A stretch of 64,000 nt of DNA from the NCBI RefSeq assembly GCF_004664715.2, contig NC_051083.1, positions 101,461,661-101,525,660 of the forward strand. Reading direction: 5' to 3'. The notes below the pieces were generated by a model. It did not search any database, was not told the DNA's origin, and worked only from the letters and a program-made list of their open reading frames with translations. Numbering within the stretch: position 1 is the stretch's first letter; the number at the start of each line of letters is the position of its first letter. This DNA comes from Peromyscus leucopus. Taxonomy: Eukaryota; Chordata; Mammalia; Rodentia; Cricetidae. Position numbers and translations under genes: made by a program. Shown one piece after another: positions 46,916-57,966 of this stretch.

Positions 46916-46965
46916 CCAAATCCACAGAGTTGTACAACTCATGTTTGGCAACCAATTTATTTACA
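46916..46965 (+). mobile_element. Short ERV leader remnant
   Basis: A few tens of bases after the primer site before LINE-like sequence resumes. The rest of the ERV body and the 3' LTR are missing. Confidence 0.45.
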
Positions 46966-47630
46966 GTTTCTTTTGTGAGGGGGGAGAAGTGGGAGAGAGA
47001 AGCCAGCACAGAAACATTCTGTTCCCATGTCTCTCATTCTCAACTGTGAGTCTGCAGTCATAGCTACCATTGCAAAATTAGCTTTCCTTGCCCTTTACAG
47101 TCAGCAGCAGCAGCACGGATCACAGACTTCCACATGGTTTCTAGTGACATCACAGGCCACAGACATTAACATGATTTCAAGCGCCAGCACAGATCATGAA
47201 CATCAACCTGGCCTCCATGGTGTCTATTCACAGAAATAGAAGTAATTAAGACAGAAGTTGGTATCAGGTACTGGGGTATTGTGATATGCCTGAGCATGCT
47301 GCTTGTTGGAAGAATATGTAAGACTTTGGGACTTTGGACTGAAAAAGCAGTTGAATATTGAAAGTGAGGCTTAAAAGGCCATCTTAGTAGGAGCTTGGAA
47401 GACAGCAGTGCTGAGAGCAATGTGGACTATGGTGGCCCTATTCAAGAGGTTTCAGAGGGGGATAATATTAGCAATTGTGCTAGAAACCATTCTTGTGATA
47501 TTTTGACCAAGAATGTGGCTGTCTTCTGCCATTGTCATAATAATTTACTTGAAGATAAATTGAAAAGTAGTGGACTAATTTATTTTTGAACAGAGATTTC
47601 ATGACAGCCTAATACTGACTCTGGTTTTCC

Positions 47631-48894
47631 ATATGCAGATCTATACTGAAAAGGAGTAAGTGAAGCAAAAATAAATTTAAAAAGGAAAGATTGAAGAGAA
47701 AAAGCTCAAGAAAATTTAGTGTTGGATCTAAGTCCTGTGCTCAGGAAGACATGACAAGTTTCAAAAAAGGCCTGATGCTAAATAGAAAAAAGGCAGTATT
47801 ACCTCAGTGCAAAACCTCACTCAGCTAATTCCAAAACATGTAAAAGAAAAAGGCCCTTCTTCATCCAAATGGATAGTTATGTGTCTCATCATAAGAGTTC
47901 AATGAAACTTCATGCCATGTAGTAGCTAGTGTTGTTAAGTGAATGGTGTCATTCTATCTATCTATCATCTATCTATGTATCTATTTCCTATTAAAATATG
48001 AAGATATCTTTAAGAATTAAAAGAAAAAAATAATTTTATCAGACAATATTATAGAAGTATTAGAAAGCAGTGGGTCTCCTCACTCTTTAGTCATAGGTAT
48101 GCCATATTATGATATGCTACAAATTTAATAAGACATCTTTAACTTTAATGTGTTGTTTTGTGTGAATGCATTTCAATTTAATGAAGGGATTCATCAATTG
48201 TCAAAAAATAAACAAACTATTAATTTTCTAGGAGGCAGACTCACATTTGTCATTTGGAACGTAATACAATTTCCAGGGTAATATATTATTAAAATATCTG
48301 TCAGTGTATCTCCTTTGAAAGAAATCTCTTGCTCAGTGAACTTGATTTATCAAAACTCTATTTCTATTTCTCAGTAAAAGATGCTCTGTATTGAAATAAG
48401 CAGAAAATATTTCATGCTTTGAAAGATATCAGAATATAATTTTAAATAAGTTTATCCTTTAGTATTTGCAATATAAAATGAACTCATATTTTATTCTCTT
48501 TCCAATTTAAAGATTGCTTCTTGTGATGACTGCTATTTTAGTAGGCAGGAGCCCAATTCAAATTAGTCACACGTGCCATTTAGATAATGGGATTCAAGCT
48601 ATGATTATGTGTTCTAAGTTTCTCATTTTGTAATATCTCACAAGTGAATAAATATCTGAAATGAAGAAAGAGAAGTTTAGTACATGCCAATTACAGCATC
48701 AAAGTGACAGAAGACATGGATATTCTTCCCTAAATGAAGCTTCTCTGGGGCATTTTTGCACTCCAGCTTATATGCTAGAGTATCTAGACTCTTGGAATTT
48801 GATTATGAGCAAAGGTAAAAGATAGTGTTTCAGAAAGTGGAAATTTGTCACTATATCAATCTCAGAGACACTGCTGGTGCTAAAAAATAGGTTT
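47631..48894. other. No recognisable repeat or gene
   Basis: It contains only a short (TATC)n run (about 47952-47990). Otherwise unassigned AT-rich sequence. Confidence 0.45.
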
Positions 48895-49026
48895 TCATCC
48901 AGATAAAGGGGTGCATGCCAGTACTCAAGGAGCAGAGATAGGTGGCTCTCTATGAGTTCAAGGTCAACCTACATATGTAGTGAGTTCCAGGCCATCCAGG
49001 ACTATGATGCAAGACTCTATCTCAAA
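48895..49026 (+). mobile_element. SINE B1
   Basis: 'ggtgcatgccagtactcaag', 'tctatgagttcaaggtcaac' and 'caagactctatctcaaaac'; diverged full-length B1. Confidence 0.85.
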
Positions 49027-49732
49027 ACTAAATAGGTATTTATGAATAGGTATTATGAATGAAGAATGGCTGAAAAGTTGCAAGAATGTTAATGGAAAAA
49101 CTTTCTCAGTGACTACTTTTAGGTCCATTTTCACAAATATCTATCCCTCAAATAAATATCTAATGATAACAGGATTCTTTCAGAACCTTCCACAACAGGC
49201 ACAAGGCTTTAATCAAATATAATCTATGGAAGCAAAATGTCATCTGATAAAATGGATAGGATTATGAACTGGAATATGAACAGAATAACAAACATAACAT
49301 TTTAATATTATTGGAAATTAATTGAAAGGAGTATAAATGTAAATGAAAATAAAATCTCAAAATAATTACTTCAAACAAAAAATATGTGCTATACCTTGAC
49401 AACACTGAGTTAGCTAAGAGAAGCCAGTGCCCCCAAATGAGCACATAATGTTCTCACATATTTACATAAAGTATTGGGAATAGGCAAAGCATGGACAGAA
49501 TGATTTAGGAAGAATGACAAATGATGGGTAAGGTAAATGACATTTATCTTTGAGGTGCTGAAATGACATAAAGCTGATTAATGTTGTTAAAGTTTATTTG
49601 TTTACTACACACATGTTTTAGAAGTATTTAATAATCAGAAGTGATGTGGCAATTTTATACGTGAAAGTCAAATATTTACAACTGTGTAACTATACAAAAT
49701 TTGAACTATATGAATTTCATATTAACAAAATA

Positions 49733-49734
<2 letters not shown>
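49027..49734. other. No recognisable repeat or gene
   Basis: Unassigned. Confidence 0.4.

Positions 49735-49782
<48 letters not shown>
49735..49782. repeat. (TG)n microsatellite
   Basis: About 23 TG units abutting a B1. Confidence 0.97.
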
Positions 49783-49786
<4 letters not shown>

Positions 49787-49889
49787 AGGGTCTTACTATG
49801 TAGCCCTGGATGCCTTGAAATTTGCTATGTAGACTAGGCGTCTGCCTCCCAAGTTCTGGGATCAAAAGCATGTGCCACCATGCCCAGCC
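49783..49889 (-). mobile_element. SINE B1, shortened
   Basis: 'gaaacagggtcttactatgt', 'ctgcctcccaagttctggga' and 'gtgccaccatgcccagcc'. Confidence 0.85.
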
Positions 49890-49907
49890 AACAAAATGTT
49901 TTTGAAA

Positions 49908-50070
49908 AGTAGTTCTATAAATTAGTTAAATTAACCAAGGAGGAGTTCTACAAATTAGTTAACTTAACCAAGAAGAAAAAATTCTATAAATTATTTAGAG
50001 TTCTATAAATAGTTAACCAAGAAGAAGGAGTTCTATAAATTAGTTAAGCCAAGAAAAAGGAGTAGAAAAT
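49908..50070 (+). repeat. Minisatellite, ~30-37 bp units
   Basis: About five units of the form 'agttctataaattagttaa' followed by 'ccaagaagaagg', at roughly 49911, 49945, 49980, 50000 and 50030. The third is truncated. Confidence 0.85.
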
Positions 50071-50365
50071 CTCATTGCTCACACAGAAAAGTTCTCATGT
50101 ATAATACCCAAGCAGTAGAGAATACCACCAGCAAGGAGGAACAGATACTTCCTCAAATTAAATCTTCCCTGATTTGCTTTTTGAAATCAGTTTGCTTTTA
50201 AATTAACAAATTTAGTACCTGTTATATGACATACATTAAACTAGATACAGAGAACTAGAAGAAGAGTGATAGTTAAATGCCTTGCATTTTACCCCTCAAA
50301 GTAGGTATCAGTCTCAAATCTTACATTACAAAAATAGACATGGAGGCTTGATGTTTTTAATGTAA

Positions 50366-50847
50366 TGTATCACAAATCTTATAAGGTCTTATTAATAAAA
50401 ACAAACCCGGGAGCCAGGTATTGGAGTAAATTCTGAAAGATCAGAGAGACAGAACCAGCCACAGCTAACCTCACCTCGACAACTTCTCAGCTGATCCTGT
50501 TTCCTCAGACTGGAATCCTCTGAGTCCTCATCCAACTGGATCTCAGCTGAACTTCTGCTAGAAGCCTAAAAGGTTAACAGACCTAGTTCTTCGTTTTCAC
50601 ACCTTTTATACCTTTCTGCTTTCTGCCATCACTTCCCGGGATTAAAGGTGCGTGTCACCATGCCTGGCTGTTTCCAGTGTGGAATTGAACTCACAGAGAT
50701 CCAGACAGATCTCTGCCTTCTGAATGCTAGGATTAAAGGTGTGTGTGCCCTCATTTTCTGGCCTCTATATCTGGTGGCTGTTCTGTTCTCTGACTCCAGA
50801 TAGTTTATTAGGGTGCACGATATTTTGGAGAACACAATATCACCACA
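50366..50847 (-). mobile_element. Solo LTR with B1-like body and perfect TSD
   Basis: Minus-strand start TGTGGTGATATTG, end TTGTGATACA. A 6-bp duplication ATGTAA flanks it at 50360-50365 and 50848-50853. Same family as 32191-32710, including the B1-like phrase 'gaactcacagagatcc' on plus. Confidence 0.9.
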
Positions 50848-51120
50848 ATGTAATTTATTGATTCTTTGGGAATTTCACATGTTGTACCCTGATCCCACTC
50901 ATTACTCGGCCCTTCCATTTCTGCCCTCTACCCTTGTAACCTCCTCCCACCAAAGGAAATTTAAAAAATTAACTAAAAATAAAAATTAAAAACAAAACAA
51001 ACAAAAAAAAATAAAAGCATCATGCTGACCACTCTGGGCAACAACCAGCTCCTCTCAACCGCAGTATTCTCTCATGCCTGTTACAACTGTCTCATCTTCA
51101 GCTGCACTGTGTGTGTGTGT

Positions 51121-51172
<52 letters not shown>

Positions 51173-51410
51173 TTGCAGCGGCAACTGGGAGCTGTGGTGT
51201 CATGCAGGATAGGCCCTTGTCCAAACAACTTTGTTTGTAAATGTTCATTGTAATGAGTTGGTTGATCTGGTTCAAGGTCTCTGGCTTCTACTACACAATC
51301 AATACTGGACCCTCATCAGGACTCCTCTCTGCTATCCTGCTGTTGCCCCCAGTTGTGGAGATCCTAAAGTTATAGTTCTGCCAGCTCTCCCGTGCCCATG
51401 CACTTTGCTT
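50848..51410 (-). mobile_element. Rodent L1 3' region with (TG)n
   Basis: 'atttattgattctttgggaa' (tail side), 'tgttcattgtaatgagttgg' and 'ggaccctcatcaggactcc' are the antisense of the family at 30000-30545. A (TG)n run occupies 51109-51172. Confidence 0.65.
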
Positions 51411-51439
51411 CTTCCTATTCTCATGTGTTTTTTAAACAA

Positions 51440-51665
51440 TTAGATTTACTTATCTTACTTTATGTGTATAGGTGTTTTGCCTGAATGTATGCCTGTGTAC
51501 CATGTGCATGTCTGGTGCCTGCAGAGACCAGAAGAGGACATCAGATCCCCTGGAACCAGAAGTACATCCAGTTGTGAACTACCATGTGCATCTTGAGAAT
51601 CAAACCTAGATCCTTGGGAAGAGCAACAAGTGCTCTTAATGGCTGAAACATCTCTCAAGTACCCA
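51440..51665 (-). mobile_element. SINE B3
   Basis: 'ggtgcctgcagagaccagaa', 'ccatgtgcatcttgagaatc' and the end 'atggctgaaacatctctcaa'. Confidence 0.85.
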
Positions 51666-52042
51666 AGAATGATGTTTTTCAAAGTAAGGAACATTTTAAT
51701 TGTTCATAATTGAAAATATGAGCATTGACTGAATATGATGTTTGAACCAAAAGTACAAAAGTATTTGTATGTTGTAAATTTTCTTTAATGGGGTTTATAC
51801 CTAATAAGCTAACACAATTTATTTAATTGTGTTTTCTCAATAACAAAGCATAAGTAATGAATTAAGAGTCATTTTATGTCAACATCCAATATCACTTCAA
51901 AGTCTCATATGATGGGATTTTTCCCATCATTTCTCTGATTTTGAAATTTAATTTTGCATGAAAATTATCTCATATGGTATTTTTGAACCATGGTTGGTTA
52001 ACTTACTTGCATGTCAGAAAATCAATAGAATGTATGAATCAT
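51666..52042. other. No recognisable feature
   Basis: Unassigned AT-rich sequence. Confidence 0.4.
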
Positions 52043-52384
52043 TGTTGGCAGAGTTTCTCTGTGTCCTGGTAGCCACTCCCAAATAATCACATAGAGACTT
52101 ACATTAATTATAAATGCTCAGTCAATAGCTCAGTCTTGTTACCTGCTACCTCTTACATTTTAAATTAATCTATGTCTTATCTATGCTCTGCCATGTGGCT
52201 TGGTACCTTTTCTCAGTATTGCAAGTTCATCTTCTTTCTGCATCTACTTGTGATTCCTCCAACTCTGTCCTTCCCAGTGCTCCCTCTGCCCCCAAAATCC
52301 TTCCTAGCCATTGGCCAGTCAGCTCTTTATTAAACAATTAGAGCAATACATGTTCACAGTGAATAAAATGATTATTCCATAGCA
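52043..52384 (-). mobile_element. Solo-type LTR (ERVK-like), old
   Basis: Minus-strand start TGCTATGGAATAATC, end CTGCCAACA. Shared phrases with 4020-4399 ('gccatgtggctt', 'ttacattaattataa'). Flanking 6-mers AATCAT and TATCAC match at only four positions. Confidence 0.65.
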
Positions 52385-53089
52385 TATCACAATCAATTTG
52401 TTTCTTTAAATGAATTAACTAGAATAAAGTATAATAGAAAAACAGTTCATACCATTCTAAGGATGCATATGCTTTAAGAAATCTTGTTGCAATTAAGTAA
52501 TAGTAATGTTGTATATGTGTGTTTGGATTGTAAGATATTTTCTTAGCTTGTGTCGTAGTCAGTCATAGATGTTTGAAAGCCATTGATTTAGGAAACTTAC
52601 TCTACTTGCACCTGTGTAGTACTTAAGCTTCATTTTTTGGCAATTATTTAAAGTGATTCTCATACTGTTTAGAAATGAACTACACATTACTACTGTACAA
52701 GAGATCTACAGCACAATGTCTTGGTGAAATGAAACATTTCAGGAATATTAAAATATAATCCAATAAAACATGGAATTCAAAACTATCGAACAAGTAAAAG
52801 ATCAGTTAATGTCAATAATAGTAATGTGAACATTTTATACATTGTCATCAGCTATATCATTATATGACTTAATCTTTATGATAATTCTTTTAGACATATT
52901 GAGTGTACACAGTAGTCATACTACTAAAACTGAGAAACCGGAGATTCAAGTTTTTCTAATTACAGCACAGAGTTTTGTTGCTTCTTATTTCAGAAGTGAA
53001 AGCTGAGACAAGTAGTTATAAAACTAGCTTCCTGCTTTAGGCTCTGTTTGACCTCATAAATCTGGAATGCATCACTTTAAAACTTTGCT
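52385..53089. other. No recognisable repeat or gene
   Basis: Unassigned. Confidence 0.4.
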
Positions 53090-53660
53090 TTTATATTCAA
53101 TTAAGAAAAGTTTTATGTTCCAAGGACATCTTGACATGGTTGAAAGGTTCTTTCTAGCTTTGCTTCGCATATTTGGAGGCATATCTATTCGATACACAAA
53201 TGTGTAGTGCTGTTATGTCCTTCAGTTGTATTAACATCTTCATTTTATGAAAGAAACCTCTTATACCAGACAGTATTCTTTAGTTAAAATTCTATGTTGT
53301 GTAGCATTTTAGCCACTCCAGTTTTATATTAGTGCTAGTCTGCTATGTCCATTGTCATTTTTGATTTAACATATTCATATCTTTATAAAGTGTTTCTTTG
53401 CAGGCTGCATGTGTTGGCCTTTGCATTTTGTTGAATCTGATAGACCCTGCCATGTAATTAAGGCATTTGGCCATTTACATTCACTATTTTTATTGGTATG
53501 GTTAGGGCTAAGTCTGTCATCTTTCCGTTCCATTGCTTCTCTCTTTTTTTCCTTTTTCTGCCTATTTTGTGTTTTATTAATTTTCATAGATATGTTTCAC
53601 TCATTTTCTGGCTTATTAGCTGTTATGCCTCCTTTGGTTGTTTCAAAACCTGAGTAAAAT
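53090..53660 (-). mobile_element. Ancient L1 ORF2 fragment
   Basis: 'attttagccactccagtttt', 'tctttgcaggctgcatgtgt', 'catttggccatttacattca' and 'gggctaagtctgtcatcttt' are antisense L1 ORF2 phrases in the expected order. Confidence 0.65.
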
Positions 53661-53944
53661 GCAGAAAATGTATAAAATATTTATAAATATAAAGCATAAA
53701 TCTTTGAGAGCCTTGCATCAACATAATTAAAATTACTGCCTTATTATTCTGAATAGATGCTTTATACTTAGTGTTCCTGGTGTTGCCACATAAAGCAAAT
53801 AGGTAATAAGGAGGAGAAAATACTTAGAAGAAATGTTGAGTAACAGGATTCATGAGGATGCTAAGGATTAAGCAAAGATTGTTTTAATGAAGGGGAATTT
53901 CATAATGATTGATAATTATAGTTCTTTATTTAAATTAATTGAAT

Positions 53945-54142
53945 TTTCTGTGTGTGCTTGTTTTGTGTGCATATACACCTGTGCACCATGTTCATGCCTA
54001 GTGCCCTTGGAAGTGAGAAGAGGATGTTAGACCTCCTGTAGTTACAAATGGTTGTTAGTCACCAAGGGAGTGCTGGGAATTGAACCTGGTTCCTTTGAAG
54101 CGCTGCCAGTGTTCTTAATCACTGAGCCATCTATCTAGCCCC
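53945..54142 (-). mobile_element. SINE B3
   Basis: 'ccttggaagtgagaagagga', 'gggaattgaacctggttcct' and 'atcactgagccatctatcta'. Confidence 0.85.
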
Positions 54143-54583
54143 CAATAATTATAGTTTTATTCTTAATCAAATTGATATAAATTAGGAAATACAGAACATT
54201 CCAGTCAGCTGTAACTTTAATAAAAGTATCGTGATATAAATGTATGAGAGAAATTAATAAGAAGATTAATTTGGGAAGATTGATTTGGTTAAAAATAGAG
54301 ATTGTTATAAGAAATAACTGTATAAAGAATATATGGACAATAATAGGAACAAAATGTGGATAATTTTACATGGCTAGCTAAGTTTTTAAGGAGATATAAT
54401 GTCTGTTTCTGGAAATAGAATGAAATACATTGCCTGACCAATTTGAAAAGAATCAACACACATATTTAAAATTAAAAAAATATGCATAGCTTTCTGTTTG
54501 GATACAAAATGGCATTGGCTCCTTTTTTTCAATATATTTCTCAGCAACACAACTAAAACTCTGGAAACACTGTGGTTAACAGT
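54143..54583. other. No recognisable feature
   Basis: Unassigned flank of the ERV that follows. Confidence 0.4.
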
Positions 54584-55403
54584 TGTGGGAGGACCTCAAA
54601 GGCTAAAATATGGAGGCAAATTTCCTAGGGGACTCAGGGACTTGAGGTGAAACAGAAACCCAATGACTTCTGATGACCTATCCAGAAACACAAACAAAGC
54701 CGGGTTATGGTGGTATTTTATTTGTACTGAAATGTGATTTTAATTGTATGTTAATAAATAAAGTTGCCCGGGGGTCAGAGCTATTAGAGCCATAGCAAGA
54801 GTGGGTGACGGTGGTGCATGCCTTCAATCCCAGCGCTTGGTAGACAGAGCTAGGTAGATCTCTGTGTGTTCAGGGATACAGCCAGCATTGGAGACATATG
54901 CCTTTAAGACCTGGAGGGCTGTACATACAAACAGTGAGGAGGCAGTCATGTGTTTGGGTTTACAACCAATGAGAAGGCAGAACAGAAAGACTATGTAAAG
55001 ACATACACACAGGAAGTAGCTCTCTTTCAGAGAACTAGGACCACCGCAGGAGGAAGGGTGAGATTTTAGCTCTGAGCTCTGACCTCTCGGCTTTCTCTTT
55101 TACATTGGTTCTGTGTTTCTTATTTAATAAGACGGTTGGTTACATGTACACCAGGCTCCAAATCTACACTTGGCTGTGTGATGTGCTTTGACATAGAAAG
55201 GAGGAGGTCTTTTGCCTTACCCCTTGGCATTGTTATAAAAATCCCTTTTGAAGAGGTAGAAGGGGCCATTGGGTATTGACCCAGGTCCTCCTGAAGCTAT
55301 CCTGTGTTTCTGTTTTTCTCCTCTTCAGTATATATCTAATATTTTCTTACTCCTTTCTCCTCCTCATAGGAACCCTTAAAAAATTGGGAGCTGTCCTCCC
55401 ACA
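54584..55403 (+). mobile_element. 5' LTR of the non-coding ERV
   Basis: TGTGGGAGGAC at the start and GTCCTCCCACA at the end form an 11-bp inverted repeat. TATAAAA at 55234-55240. Without the inserted element the LTR is about 377 bp, close to the 354-bp 3' LTR. Confidence 0.85.
54708..55150 (+). mobile_element. LTR with B1-like body inserted in the 5' LTR
   Basis: Begins TGGTGGTATTTTATTTG and ends near TTGGTTACATGTACA. It has AATAAATAAAGTTGCC near the start, and a B1-like body ('ggtggtgcatgccttcaatc', 'tagatctctgtgtgttcagg'). Target duplications are not clean. Related in design to the LTRs at 32191 and 50366. Confidence 0.7.
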
Positions 55404-55404
55404 G

Positions 55405-55422
55405 ATGGTGCCAGAACTTGGT
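55405..55422 (+). promoter_or_regulatory. Probable primer-binding site
   Basis: TGGTGCCAGAACTTGGTA starts about two bases after the 5' LTR. It keeps TGGTGCC and several other positions of a tRNA-Phe-type site, with changes partly explained by CpG decay. Assignment is tentative. Confidence 0.5.
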
Positions 55423-57600
55423 ACTTGGGTGCAGAGGAAATAAGAGAGAGTAGGGGGGGGTACCATGGAAGCAGTGGGACACGTCCAGTTATTGATTAAG
55501 GATTGGGTGGTGATATTCTATACTTTGGGAGTAAAATTGTAAACATAAAGCAGAATAGTTTAAGTTAGGCTACAGCAAGTATCTCCCTTTGTCTCTGTCC
55601 ATGTCTATGTTTCTCTGTTTTCTCTCTCTTAAGTTGTAAAAAAATCAGTTTGGTGAAGTTTAGTTTGAGAAGTGTAGGCTTAGGTGTATTAGGTTAGAAT
55701 ACACTTTAGGTCTAGGAATATGGTGTAGATTTAATATAAAGTAATTTAGGGTCGAGTAGTTTTTCCCTGAGCACAGACAGGACCTCGGACATACAAAGCA
55801 GCATCCAGGATCTAGCAGCCACTGTGAACTTAGCAGTCCAAGCAGCTTTAGAAGTTTCAGAAAGCCATAGCAGCAGAGTGAAGCAGAGCTGTGCAGCTGG
55901 CGGCATTCAGCCATGCAAGCAGGACAGCACTCTCAGAGGAGGACTCCCAGCAGAGCAGGTAATGGAGCTGGAAGTATAGCAGGTGCAACTGGCCATGGCT
56001 GGTTTTCCTTCCCAGACCTGGAATGGCTGCTTGAGAAACCATAGCTGCTGGCAGCAGGGCGGAATTCAGCTGCGCAGCATGAGGTGCAATAGAGCCCTCA
56101 AGGCCTCAGGATGCTGGGGTCTCTAGGCAGGCAGGCCCAGAGATGGGAGGCACAGACAGAATGGGACTGTGAAAGCTAGCAGCCAAAGCGGTGCAGTTTC
56201 TGTTTGGTGGCTGTAGGAATGTCTCTTTTGTACGGGATTCTGCACCAGCCAGATATTGTGGCACTAATTGTGGAGCTAATAGCTTTTGCCCTGGAGCAAA
56301 ACTTACTTAGGAAGGTTGTGGACTGCAAGGGCTGAGAACAAAAGTTTCAGAGATGCTTGTTTGAACCGAGGTAAGTTGTTGCATTCAGGGGAACTGCAAC
56401 AAATTTTGGTAATGGGACTCCTCATATTTAGAACTGTTTGTCTAAGAGTTATTACAACTTAGACTGTTATAACAAGACTTCAGGGTAGCAGATAAGCCAG
56501 GCCCTGATCTTGGACTGTTAGTTGAACTTTGGGACTGGTATTAGAACTGACTTTTTGAACTTTTGCAAATCTCAGAAATGGGAAAATTTTGGTTTCACCT
56601 ATATACTCTATCAACTGTGATGACTTATGAATTGTTTGGTGTAAGCTCTGTACTTTCCCCTGCCAAAGGCTGGTAGTCAGAAATGGGTAAGTCCTTCTTG
56701 CTAGCTGCCAACTGTGATGACTCATGAACTGTTTTGTGTTAAAAATGGAACTGTTTAAATGGAGAAGTTTGGGTTTTTTCTAACTAGGCTCAAGATGCAG
56801 CTTAAAAGATTATAAAGAAAAGGAGAGTTAATATTCTTCAGTCTATTTAATTTTTTAAAAATATTTTCTTGTCCCTTGAGTGGATTAATGTTAATTTGTG
56901 TTACTATACCCTATGTTTTGTATACTTCTATTAAGAAATTGCTTTTGTATGTTTGCTAAAGGTTAGGAAATATAAATAGGTCTATTAAGAAATTGCTTTA
57001 AATGTTTGCTAAAGTTTGTAAAATGTAAATAGTTCTATTGAGAGTTTGCTTTTGGATGTAAATTCTCAAGAATTGTAAATATGTATAGTAACATTCATGC
57101 AAGAAGTATTTAACCTATTGATATTAATGAACCATGGTTTGGTGAAGCTAAGGGTGTCTTTAGGTTTGATGTGATTGCATTAGGAGTTAACTTATTTATT
57201 TGATGCTGTTGCATCAAGAGTTTATTGATTTTAAAAAGGGCTTGGTGCAGCTGAGGCTGCTATAGACATCCTAGACCCATTCAAAAAGGATATTCCATCT
57301 TGGTCATTCTCTAATCCCTTACTGGGAGGTGTGCTAGCCATAATGATTTCTGTGGTTGTTCCAACTGCTTGCAAGCTCTTAGTAGGGACCTGAGTCAGAG
57401 TTGAATTAAGCTCTGTACTTTCCCCTGCCAGGGGCTGGTAGTCAGAAATGGGTAAGTCCTTCTTGCTAGCTGCTAACCTAAGACAGAGTATGCTTGACAG
57501 AAAGCATATATCCATAATATCTAAGGCTGATTAGCGAAGAAGATGACATAAGACAGACACAGTCTATCTGAGGGAGTCTGAGGGGCCCTTTAAAATATTA
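55423..57600 (+). mobile_element. ERV internal region, non-coding
   Basis: It has CAG/CTG-rich stretches at 55780-56170 and several internal repeats. A 69-bp segment at 56643-56711 recurs at 57408-57476 with about four differences. A 100-bp offset repeat links 56607-56641 to 56707-56739. Frames on both strands are short and have no recognisable domain. Confidence 0.7.
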
Positions 57601-57612
57601 ACAAGGGGAATT

Positions 57613-57966
57613 TGTGGAGGCCCAAATTAGTCAGGGCATGAGAATCTGAGCTTGCTTTACCCAGCATGGCTGCATAAGGGGATGATTTGACCACAGGCAT
57701 GGTTACCAGGTGTTTGGAAGGGTCTACACTTGCCTGTGCAGTGTGCTTTGATCTAGCAAGGGGAATTTCTTTTGCCCCACCCCTTGGCTTTGTTATAAAA
57801 AGCCCTTTTGAACAGGCAGAAGGGGCTGTTGAGTATTGACCCAGGTTCTCCTGAACCTTTCCTGTGTTTCTCTTTCTCCTCTTTGCTATCTTTCTATCTA
57901 ATATTTTCTTATCCTTCTCTCCTCCTCATAGGAACCATTTTTAAAGGTGGGAGCTGGCTTTCCACA
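57613..57966 (+). mobile_element. 3' LTR of the non-coding ERV
   Basis: TGTGGAGGCCC to CTTTCCACA, preceded by purine-rich 'acaaggggaattt'. TATAAAA at 57794-57800. It aligns with the 5' LTR through 'gttctcctgaacctttcct', with many substitutions. Confidence 0.85.

Larger units (their letters stand above)
45281..47214 (-). mobile_element. Rodent LINE 3' region, split by an LTR
   Basis: A T-rich left end (antisense A-tail), then 'tttattgattatttgggagt' and 'gtccatcccccttgtgactc' to about 45605. LINE-like sequence resumes at about 46980-47214 ('catcaacctggcctccatgg'). Near-direct repeats TCATGGTATCT and CCATGGTGTCT flank the insertion in repeat R. Confidence 0.6.
43744..47630 (+). mobile_element. 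Rodent interspersed repeat R in three pieces
   Basis: The pieces are 43744-43901 ('tggtttgaatgagaatggtc'), 45099-45279 ('aaattaaatctttattttat') and 47215-47630 ('agtaattaagacagaagttg', 'gtaagactttgggactttgg'). They read in order, as in the copies at 31840 and 58478, once the intervening insertions are removed. Confidence 0.7.
54584..57966 (+). mobile_element. Non-coding two-LTR ERV
   Basis: A 5' LTR (54584-55403, itself interrupted), a primer-site-like sequence, about 2.2 kb of internal sequence without gag, pol or env similarity, a purine-rich run and a 3' LTR (57613-57966). Such an element would depend on proteins from another ERV. The flanking 6-mers AACAGT and TGCATG do not match. Confidence 0.8.

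Noticed and set aside
49908..50070. Regularly repeated units reminiscent of a CRISPR array
   Set aside because: Units are contiguous with no unique spacers and lie in rodent DNA; it is a minisatellite.
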